Source: Candidatus Dormiibacterota bacterium (GTDB lineage Bacteria; Chloroflexota; Dormibacteria; Aeolococcales; Bog-877). Taken from it: 7,359 nt of DNA. Positions 1 to 5,194 of this stretch are shown here, in pieces (position 1 is the first letter of the stretch; each line of letters opens with the position of its first letter). The stretch covers positions 13,863-21,221 of the forward strand of contig PLDE01000144.1 in NCBI GenBank assembly GCA_003135035.1. The letters are read 5' to 3'. The translations under genes and the position numbers were made by a program. The notes beneath the pieces are model-generated. The model was given only the letters and a program-made list of their open reading frames with translations, was not told the DNA's origin and made no database searches.

Positions 1-612
1 GCGGTGCAGGGGGCCCTGCCGGTGATGGCCCAGGAAGCAGAGCGGATGCGGGTGCTGGTGATGGATCTGCTCACTCTGGCGCGGGTCGACGCCCAACGCT
101 CGGTGGAGGTGCGGCCGGTGGAACTGGCCTCTTTGCTCAAGGGATTCCTCGACGCGCGCGGTTCCGGCAGCGCGGTCAAGCTGGTGCTCCAGCCGGGGCT
201 GGTGGCGCTGGCCGACCCCGACGCCCTGGCCACCATAGCCGGCAACCTCCAGGCCAATGCCGAGCGCCACGGCGACGGTAGGGACGTCGTCTGGACGACT
301 GTCGAGCAGGCTGGCATGGTCGGACTGCGCTGCGCCGACGGCGGCCCCGGGATCGCCCCGCAAGACCTGGATCACGTCTTTGAACGCTTCTTCCGGGCGG
401 GCGGCTCGCGGTCACGACAGGACGGGGGGAGCGGGCTGGGCCTGGCGATCGTCCAGTCCCTAGCGGAGGCGCAGGGAGGACGGGTGCTGGCGGAATCGGA
501 GCCCGGCCAAGGTGCCGCCTTCACCGTGCTCCTGCGCTCGAGCGGCGCTGCCGGCTGGGTCCCGGCCCCATTCGCTCCCGATGTCAGCCCTGGGCCAACG
601 CCACCAGTTTGA
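1..612 (+). CDS. Sensor histidine kinase, C-terminal part (5' truncated by window edge)
   Basis: The reading frame is open from base 1, so the gene starts upstream; the GTG at 4 is not a credible start. What remains is the last helix of the dimerisation domain (residues about 10-32, with the typical run RVLVMDLLTLARVDA) and a complete HATPase_c domain. Counting from the GTG at 4, visible boxes are the N box NLQANAERHG (81-90, Mg-binding Asn85), the G1 box DGGPGIAP (112-119), the F box VFERFFRA (125-132) and the G2 box GGSGLGLAIV (141-150). The phosphoacceptor His, any HAMP domain and the sensor region lie outside the window. The protein should autophosphorylate and pass phosphate to a response regulator, which is probably encoded upstream but not visible. 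After the ATPase fold there is a Pro-rich tail of about 20 residues. The last 29 bp overlap the convergent DUF1697 gene. The family call is secure; the stimulus is unknown. Confidence 0.95.
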   Translation, partial: AVQGALPVMAQEAERMRVLVMDLLTLARVDAQRSVEVRPVELASLLKGFLDARGSGSAVKLVLQPGLVALADPDALATIAGNLQANAERHGDGRDVVWTTVEQAGMVGLRCADGGPGIAPQDLDHVFERFFRAGGSRSRQDGGSGLGLAIVQSLAEAQGGRVLAESEPGQGAAFTVLLRSSGAAGWVPAPFAPDVSPGPTPPV

Positions 613-1123
613 GGACGGTGTTCCAGTTCCGAGCCGTCCCGCGCATCCCCGGCGTGCGCTCGATCACAGACATCGTCAAGCGCGATCTGCCGATGCCCTC
701 CGGGTAGGTGACGTAGAGGTGTCGGCCCCAAGTGCGGGCCCGCTCGGGTCCGGCCAAGGCATCCAGGGTTCGCACTGACGCTTCGGCAGGCTGGGCCCGG
801 AGGAAGACCACCAGCAGGTGACTGGGGTCAGTCGTTGTCTCGGTCAAGAAGGGGTTGTTGGCGATCATCGACGACCACTCCGCTAGGCCCCGAACGAAAA
901 AGTCGGTCCGCAGGGCGAGGCTCCGCGCCGTCTCGGACTGGAGCAAGTTCTCAAGCTCGTCGTCCCCATCCTGCCCACCTTCAAAGACCAGGTTGCCACT
1001 TTGGAGCAGGGTGCGCGGGTTTCCCAGGCCCAGTTCGGCGAGCAGTTTCCGAAGGTCGCTCATGGAGACCTTGGTCTCACCGCCGAGGTTCACCGCCCGG
1101 AGCAGGGCGATCTTGGTTGCCAC
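584..1123 (-). CDS. DUF1697 family protein (179 aa)
   Basis: This is a complete gene of normal length for the family. The N-terminus carries the DUF1697 hallmark IALLRAVNLGG (5-15), followed by KVSMSDLRKLL (18-28) and RTLLQSGNLVF (37-47). The C-terminus ends in the equally typical TARNWNTVLKL segment (163-173). The start is the GTG at 1123: a GAGGGGG Shine-Dalgarno-like run at 1130-1136 sits 6 nt upstream, and the family motif begins within five residues. The protein looks soluble, with no signal peptide or membrane segment, and the biochemical function of DUF1697 is not established. It is transcribed away from the HTH regulator gene, so the 127-bp gap holds both promoters. Its 3' end runs 29 bp into the histidine kinase gene. 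The family call is strong; no function is proposed. Confidence 0.93.
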   Translation of the reverse strand: MATKIALLRAVNLGGETKVSMSDLRKLLAELGLGNPRTLLQSGNLVFEGGQDGDDELENLLQSETARSLALRTDFFVRGLAEWSSMIANNPFLTETTTDPSHLLVVFLRAQPAEASVRTLDALAGPERARTWGRHLYVTYPEGIGRSRLTMSVIERTPGMRGTARNWNTVLKLVALAQG

Positions 1124-1129
1124 CGCTTA

Positions 1130-1136
1130 CCCCCTC
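1130..1136 (-). promoter_or_regulatory. Ribosome binding site of the DUF1697 gene
   Basis: On the minus strand the sequence reads GAGGGGG, then 6 nt, then the GTG start at 1123. It is a good purine-rich Shine-Dalgarno sequence and supports this start. It contrasts with the divergent HTH gene, which has none. Confidence 0.6.
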
Positions 1137-1202
1137 ACCCACCACCCTGCCTGCCTCATGCCCAGACAACGCCATGATGCCCGACCGGACTCCAACTACT
1201 CC

Positions 1203-1230
1203 ACAACTATAGTTGTACAAGAGTCGTTGT
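1203..1230. promoter_or_regulatory. Probable operator: nested palindromes upstream of the HTH_20-MFS operon
   Basis: Bases 1203-1216 form a perfect 14-bp palindrome, ACAACTATAGTTGT. Its right end is reused in a second palindrome TTGTACAA (1213-1220), whose right half pairs again with TTGT at 1227-1230 around a 6-nt spacer. A CAACTA hexamer at 1193-1198 is repeated at 1204-1209, 11 bp away, about one helical turn. The block is AT-rich within GC-rich DNA and lies just upstream of a winged-helix regulator gene. Dimeric ArsR/HTH_20 proteins normally bind such dyads in their own promoters, so the inference is that this is the autoregulatory operator. It could also control the divergent DUF1697 gene. 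Binding is not shown. Confidence 0.65.
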
Positions 1231-1250
1231 CCTTCTGCTAGGCTGCGGCC
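1213..1250 (+). promoter_or_regulatory. Putative promoter of the HTH_20-MFS operon, possibly leaderless
   Basis: TAGGCT at 1239-1244 fits the TANNNT -10 consensus and ends 6 nt before the GTG at 1251, so transcription would start at or next to the start codon. TTGTAC at 1213-1218 is a possible -35 hexamer; the 20-nt spacer to TAGGCT is long, while TGCTAG (1236-1241) would give 17. There is no Shine-Dalgarno sequence before the GTG, which agrees with a leaderless mRNA. An alternative -10, TATAGT at 1208-1213, lies inside the palindrome but has no good -35. In either case the operator overlaps the promoter, as expected for repression. Confidence 0.45.
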
Positions 1251-1826
1251 GTGAAGACACCCACCTACCGCACGATCACTGACTACCGGGTCCTCGCCAC
1301 GATGGCGCATCCCCTGCGGCGACGCCTCCTCGACGCACTGACCGTCGATGGCCCATCGACCGCCTCGATGCTCTCGGATCGCACCCAACAGGCGGTAGGC
1401 AATGTCAGCCACCACATGAAGGTCCTCTCCCAGGCGAGGCTCGTGGAGGTGGCACCGGAGCTGGCCCGCGACCGGCGGGAGCGCTGGTGGCGAATTGTCG
1501 AGGGCAGCCGGCGGTGGTCGAGCACCTCGTTCGACGACGATCCCGCCGCCGCGGCCGTGGCCCATGCCGCGTCCTCCCTGGGCTTGGAGCACCACACCGA
1601 GAAGGTGCGCTCCTGGGCCTCCCGTCGCGACACAGCCGACCGAGCGTGGCTCGATGCGGCTTTCTCTACCGACAGTTGGCTCAGATTGGCCCCGGCAGAG
1701 TTGAGTGTGCTCGGCGAGCAGATTGTCAGCCTCTTGGCCCAGTGGTCTAACCGGGAAATACCGGACGACGGCGTCGAGCGTGAGTCGGTGTTCATCTTCG
1801 CGCATGGCGTGCCCGCCTCGCCATGA
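1251..1826 (+). CDS. ArsR-like (HTH_20) winged-helix transcriptional regulator (191 aa)
   Basis: Residues about 12-88 form a winged helix of the ArsR/HTH_20 type. The helix around MAHPLRRRLLDAL (18-30) is the classical opening, the recognition helix lies around VGNVSHHMKVLSQARLVE (49-66), and the charged hairpin wing ends in ERWWRIV (77-83). The remaining 100 or so residues form a second, probably ligand-binding or dimerising domain of mixed acidic and aromatic character. The protein contains no cysteine, so thiol-based metal sensing as in classical ArsR/SmtB is excluded; an organic ligand is more likely. The start is the GTG at 1251, set by the domain position and the TAGGCT box just upstream. 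The stop overlaps the MFS start (ATGA, 1823-1826), so the two are translationally coupled. The likely role is local repressor of the efflux pump and of itself, acting at the palindrome 1203-1216. Confidence 0.9.
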   Translation: MKTPTYRTITDYRVLATMAHPLRRRLLDALTVDGPSTASMLSDRTQQAVGNVSHHMKVLSQARLVEVAPELARDRRERWWRIVEGSRRWSSTSFDDDPAAAAVAHAASSLGLEHHTEKVRSWASRRDTADRAWLDAAFSTDSWLRLAPAELSVLGEQIVSLLAQWSNREIPDDGVERESVFIFAHGVPASP

Positions 1827-3160
1827 TCAACCTGCTCGTCCGGCACCGCGACTTCCGCCGCCTCTGGATCGGTGAAACCAGCAGTCGGCTGGGAACCAGC
1901 GTGACGACTGTCGTGCTGCCTCTGGTGGCGGTCAGCGTCCTCCACTCCAGCGTCCTCACGATCAGCCTGCTTACGGCTGCCGCCTGGCTCCCCTGGCTGG
2001 TCATCGGACTGGCGGCGGGATCTGTGGTGGATCGGTTGCCGCGACGGCGGCTGATGATCTGCTGCGACCTGATCTCGGCGCTGCTGTTTGGCAGCGTCCC
2101 GGTGGTGGGCGCGATGGGTCGGCTGACGGACGTACAGCTACTTGTCGTCGCCTTCGCCGCTGGCTGTGCCAGCGTTCTCTTCACCACCGCCTACAGCGCC
2201 TACGTGGTGGATTTGGTCAGCGATCGCGACGACCGGGCCCTAGCCAACGGCACCCTCCAGGGCAGCGCTTCCACAGCTCAGATCGCGGGCCCGGGGCTAG
2301 GCGGCCTACTCGCCCAGGCCCTAGGCGACGCTACTGCCCTGTTCGCCGACAGCCTCAGCTTCCTGATCTCCGCCGGCTGCCTGCTGTTGATTCGCTTCGT
2401 GGAACCGGCCCGGATACCTGAAGGGCCGCGGCGGAGTCTCCGCCATCAAGTGACCGATGGCCTCTCCTTCTGCCTCTCCGATCCGCTGCTTCGTCCCTTG
2501 GTGCTGTTCGGCGGTACAGCGAATCTGGCCTTGATCGGATACCAATCCCTACTGGTGGTCTTTCTGGTCCGTGACGTCGGGCTCCGCCCTGGCCTGGTGG
2601 GCTTGGTCCTGGCCCTCATCAGCGTCGGCGGCGTATTGGGAGCCCTCGTCGCCAATCCTCTGGCCCGTCGCATAGGGTCGGGGCGGGCGCTGCTGCTGTG
2701 CAAGGTGGGAGCCAGCCCCTTCGCCCTGCTGATCCCCCTTACCGCCTCGGGACCAAGAGTCGGCTTTCTCGTGCTCGGTGGAGTAGGTGTCGGTCTGGGC
2801 ATCGTCGCCGGCAACATCATCAGCACGAGCTTTGTCCAGGCGTACACGCCAACTCACCTCTATGCGCGCACAACTGCCACCACGAACGTGTTCAATTGCG
2901 GCACGATTCCGCTTGGGGCGGTGGTTGGCGGCCTGCTCGCCACCTCGTTAGGATTGCACGCCGCACTTTGGATAACGACGGCCCTGCTCCCGGTAAGTGC
3001 GCTGCTCTTGGTCGCCAGTCCGCTGCGACATATGCGGCAGCTTCCAGAGCGCCAGGTGCCTACCAACCGAACCTTGGTACCGCGCACGCTGGCCTCAGCC
3101 TCCAATTTGCCAAGTCGCATCGTCAATCTACTTGACGAGGACGCGAGAGATCCCAACTAA
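1823..3160 (+). CDS. MFS transporter, probable efflux pump (MFS_3/EntS-like, 445 aa)
   Basis: This is a hydrophobic protein of normal MFS length with about 12 predicted membrane helices in two halves. After a short cytoplasmic start (LLVRHRDFRRLWIGE, 4-18), helix 1 follows. The loop between helices 2 and 3 holds the MFS motif A variant GSVVDRLPRRRLM (66-78). A charged central loop around residues 193-210 (EPARIPEGPRR) separates the halves. The opening NxLxxxRDFRRLWxG pattern is characteristic of MFS_3 exporters related to EntS and many actinobacterial drug-efflux proteins. The C-terminal tail of about 45 residues is polar and probably cytoplasmic. The ATG overlaps the regulator's stop by 4 nt and has no clear Shine-Dalgarno of its own, so translation is probably coupled. 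Export driven by the proton gradient is inferred from the family; the substrate cannot be told from sequence. Confidence 0.93.
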   Translation: MINLLVRHRDFRRLWIGETSSRLGTSVTTVVLPLVAVSVLHSSVLTISLLTAAAWLPWLVIGLAAGSVVDRLPRRRLMICCDLISALLFGSVPVVGAMGRLTDVQLLVVAFAAGCASVLFTTAYSAYVVDLVSDRDDRALANGTLQGSASTAQIAGPGLGGLLAQALGDATALFADSLSFLISAGCLLLIRFVEPARIPEGPRRSLRHQVTDGLSFCLSDPLLRPLVLFGGTANLALIGYQSLLVVFLVRDVGLRPGLVGLVLALISVGGVLGALVANPLARRIGSGRALLLCKVGASPFALLIPLTASGPRVGFLVLGGVGVGLGIVAGNIISTSFVQAYTPTHLYARTTATTNVFNCGTIPLGAVVGGLLATSLGLHAALWITTALLPVSALLLVASPLRHMRQLPERQVPTNRTLVPRTLASASNLPSRIVNLLDEDARDPN

Positions 3161-3181
3161 GTCCAACTCATCGCTGCGTCA

Positions 3182-3200
3182 TCCCGCCGTCGGGGCGGGA
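3182..3200 (+). terminator. GC-rich hairpin after the MFS gene
   Basis: TCCCGCC (3182-3188) pairs perfectly with GGCGGGA (3194-3200) around a 5-nt loop, 21 nt after the MFS stop. There is no following T-run, so it would be a U-less terminator or an RNA-stabilising stem. A second weaker repeat, GGGCAGC (3233-3239) with GCTGCCC (3255-3261), lies further on. Position between convergent genes supports a termination role. Confidence 0.4.
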
Positions 3201-3280
3201 GCAGGTCTTCGAGGTCTCCTGCAGATGGCTTAGGGCAGCCTACTCTCCCGCCGTGCTGCCCGCTCGGCGCCGGATCAGGG

Positions 3281-3314
3281 GTCAGGCTGAACCTGACGGT
3301 CGGACGTCAGTCCG
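3281..3314 (-). terminator. Tandem hairpins at the end of the ABC/TusA operon
   Basis: Read on the minus strand, a 5-bp stem (3310-3314 with 3301-3305, 4-nt loop) encloses the TGA stop of the TusA-like gene in its loop. It is followed at once by a 6-bp stem (3292-3297 with 3281-3286, 5-nt loop). Both stems are perfect but short, and no T-run follows. Given the convergent MFS gene, they probably end the minus-strand operon or protect its 3' end. Confidence 0.35.
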
Positions 3315-3558
3315 CGGGGTGTCGTCTCGCCACCAGCAGCCGCACAACTCCAGGATCCCCCGAGGGGCCCAACTCGAGCACCTGATCGCCATCCTCAGCG
3401 CAACTGCGCGGGACCGAGTCAGCTGGTTCGCCCTCGTCAAGCAGCACCTCCAAAGGCTCCCCTGGAGCGAGCCGGTCGAGCGCGATGCGGGTGCGGACGA
3501 ATGTGAGGGGACAGGCAACGCCGCGGAGATCGAGCCGAGATGGCTCGGTAGAGGTCAC
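3307..3558 (-). CDS. TusA/SirA-like sulfur-carrier protein (83 aa)
   Basis: This short protein matches the TusA family from end to end. It has RLDLRGVACP near the N-terminus (8-17) with the sulfur-accepting Cys16-Pro17 pair, the amphipathic helix FVRTRIALDRL (20-30), a strand LEVLLDEGEP (36-45) followed by the usual VPRS turn (49-52), and a final strand VVRLLVARR (71-79). The motif here is CPLT rather than the classical CPxP; CPLx-FVRT/FVKT variants are typical of a large TusA-like subgroup. The start is the GTG at 3558, which overlaps the stop of ABC permease 2 (GTGA). An open frame extends upstream to 3672, but that part lies in the permease gene and has no family similarity. TusA proteins carry persulfide sulfur for tRNA thiolation, molybdenum cofactor or sulfur oxidation. 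Which applies here is unknown, and its place at the end of an exporter operon is unusual. Confidence 0.85.
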   Translation of the reverse strand: MTSTEPSRLDLRGVACPLTFVRTRIALDRLAPGEPLEVLLDEGEPADSVPRSCAEDGDQVLELGPSGDPGVVRLLVARRHPAD

Positions 3559-4376
3559 AGCCGATCGAAGCTGCCGGTGCGGCGCCCCTCTCTCTCGAAG
3601 TAGCGGAAGAGCAAAAACGCGATCACCGCCCAGGCCACCCCGATCCCCAGCTCCTCCCAGATGTACGGCCACGCCGCACCCAGATGGTGCCCGCTGGCAA
3701 GGAGGCGCCCGGCGGCAATCCCGTGCGTCAAGGGGAGCACATGGGCCACCACCTGGAGCACGCCGGGGAGCTGGTGCAGGGGGACCTCGACCCCACAGAG
3801 CAGGAGCATGGCAAAGTAGGCAATGTTGGCGGTTAGCCAGATGTCCCGGGCCCGCAGACCCAATGAACCAAGGGCCATTCCGAAGCCGGTGCAGGACGCA
3901 GTACTGACCAGGACGGTCAGAGCGAGCTCGGGGAGCGCCTTGGGCGAAGGGCGGAAGTTGAGAATCAGGGCGGAGACGAGAAACCCGAAAGCGGTCGTCT
4001 GTAGCCCGGAGACCAACACCGGCAGACCACGGCCGAGAAACAAAGCGATTCGGTTGGCAGGGGTGGCCAGAATCGGACTCAGAGTCTGGAATTGGCGCTC
4101 ATTGGCGAGCGCCATGGTCATGCCATAAATCCCCGACATGCTGCAGATCTGGATGGAATTACCGACAACGAAGAAGGTCGTCGAACCAACCCCGGTGGCC
4201 CGTCCCAGATAGACGAAGAAAAGGATCTGGAACAAGGGCGCAGCGAGCATGGTGGGGATGTACTGCCAGGGGGTGATCCAGTAGAAGAGGGCACGATAGG
4301 AGATCAGCCCGCCGACGAAGAAAATCCGCCAGAAGTTTCCGGTTCGGTTGGCGCGCTGGACGGTGACGGCACTCAT
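3555..4376 (-). CDS. ABC-2 type transporter permease 2 (273 aa)
   Basis: This integral membrane protein has about six hydrophobic segments in the ABC-2 pattern. A short cytoplasmic N-terminus leads into FWRIFFVGGLISYRALFYW (15-33) and the first membrane helix. A cytoplasmic loop NERQFQTLSPILATP lies near residue 90, and toward the end comes the ABC-2 signature segment CGVEVPLHQLPGVLQVV followed by HVLPLTHGI. The C-terminus is charged (RYFEREGRR). The start is the ATG at 4376, which overlaps the stop of permease 1 by ATGA; an upstream GTG (4472) would add 32 residues read out of frame through permease 1 and is rejected. With permease 1 and the ATPase it should form a heteromeric exporter. Family members move drugs, lipids or polysaccharides; the substrate cannot be deduced. 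Confidence 0.9.
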   Translation of the reverse strand: MSAVTVQRANRTGNFWRIFFVGGLISYRALFYWITPWQYIPTMLAAPLFQILFFVYLGRATGVGSTTFFVVGNSIQICSMSGIYGMTMALANERQFQTLSPILATPANRIALFLGRGLPVLVSGLQTTAFGFLVSALILNFRPSPKALPELALTVLVSTASCTGFGMALGSLGLRARDIWLTANIAYFAMLLLCGVEVPLHQLPGVLQVVAHVLPLTHGIAAGRLLASGHHLGAAWPYIWEELGIGVAWAVIAFLLFRYFEREGRRTGSFDRL

Positions 4377-5194
4377 TGGAAGTTCAAAGTTGCGTGCGCC
4401 CGGGCCAGTCGCTCGACGTTGCCCACCAGCACGATGCCGAGACCTAGATAGACCAGCGACGCCACCACGCACCAGAGCATGGCCACCCAGGGATCACCCC
4501 CCAGGGCCGCCGACCGCATCGACTCAATTCCCCAGGTGGGAGCCAGGATGTAGGCCAGGTAGTGAGTCCAGCCGGGCAGCAGGGAGAGCGGGACGACCAG
4601 GCCGCAGACGAGCCAGACCGGGTATTCCAGGGCGTTGGAGAGGGCATCAGCATTGCGGTAGAGGACAAAGCTTGACCCCATGACCAAGCCCAAGAGCCCG
4701 AGCGCGACGATCATGACCACCGCCGCCAGCACAAAGGCCAAGGGATCGACCAGATGGATGTGGGCCCCGAAGACGAGCCAGCCCCAAAGCAGCGTCGCCC
4801 CCATCGAGTAGAGACCCACGCTGGCCGTCCCCAGGGTGATTCCCAAGAGGACCACGACTAGCGGCGCCGGCACCATCACCAGCGGCTCCAGCATGCCCTG
4901 ATGACGTTGCCAGGAGAGCGCGCCGCCGCAGCCGAAGACCACCGTCGACCAGATCCCCATGATGCCGGCACCGAGGGCGTAGTAGAGCAGCGGCAAGGTA
5001 CGGTTGCCGGCCTGTTGGTCGGCCATGGCGATGCTCGCGAAGATGAGCGGTTGGACTAGTGAAACCATGACCACAAAGCCGGACTGAGCCTGCATCTTGA
5101 GTTGGTACCACCAGCCGGCGCGGACCTGCCGGGGCCAGCTCAGCGCCGCTGGTCCGGAGCGGTACAGAGTGCGATTGAACTGGACCAGGCTCAT
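4373..5194 (-). CDS. ABC-2 type transporter permease 1 (273 aa)
   Basis: This is the second membrane subunit, the same length as permease 2 but clearly different in sequence. It has a basic, amphipathic N-terminus (about 30 residues), a first helix around FVVMVSLVQPLIFASIAM (40-57), then further helices. A cytoplasmic segment LSWQRHQGMLEPLVMVPAP (93-111) resembles the ABC-2 coupling region. Later comes VCGLVVPLSLLPGWTHYLAY and APTWGIESMR, matching the ABC-2 signature seen in permease 2. The ATG at 5194 overlaps the ATPase stop by ATGA, which fixes the start; the stop overlaps the start of permease 2 in the same way. The role is export across the cytoplasmic membrane, powered by the upstream ATPase. 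The presence of two different permeases suggests a heterodimer. The substrate is unknown. Confidence 0.9.
   Translation of the reverse strand: MSLVQFNRTLYRSGPAALSWPRQVRAGWWYQLKMQAQSGFVVMVSLVQPLIFASIAMADQQAGNRTLPLLYYALGAGIMGIWSTVVFGCGGALSWQRHQGMLEPLVMVPAPLVVVLLGITLGTASVGLYSMGATLLWGWLVFGAHIHLVDPLAFVLAAVVMIVALGLLGLVMGSSFVLYRNADALSNALEYPVWLVCGLVVPLSLLPGWTHYLAYILAPTWGIESMRSAALGGDPWVAMLWCVVASLVYLGLGIVLVGNVERLARAHATLNFQ

Noticed and set aside
1203..1220. TATAGT inside the palindrome as the main -10 box
   Set aside because: It is close to consensus but no -35 hexamer lies about 17 bp upstream; kept only as an alternative to TAGGCT.
1077..1805. Long open frame on the minus strand (242 aa) opposite the HTH regulator
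   Set aside because: It lies antisense to a well-supported gene, has low-complexity Arg/Gly-rich composition and no recognisable domain; long antisense frames are expected in GC-rich DNA.
1283..1945. Minus-strand open frame (220 aa) spanning the regulator-MFS junction
   Set aside because: It is a shadow of two real genes, Ser/Arg-rich, without motifs or a ribosome binding site.
3559..3672. N-terminal extension of the TusA-like protein
   Set aside because: The extra 38 residues lie within the permease 2 gene in another frame and do not resemble the TusA family; the GTG at 3558 fits the 4-nt overlap and the family's length.
4377..4472. Upstream GTG start for permease 2
   Set aside because: It would overlap permease 1 by 100 bp and add an Arg-rich stretch unlike an ABC-2 N-terminus; the ATG at 4376 gives the ATGA overlap.
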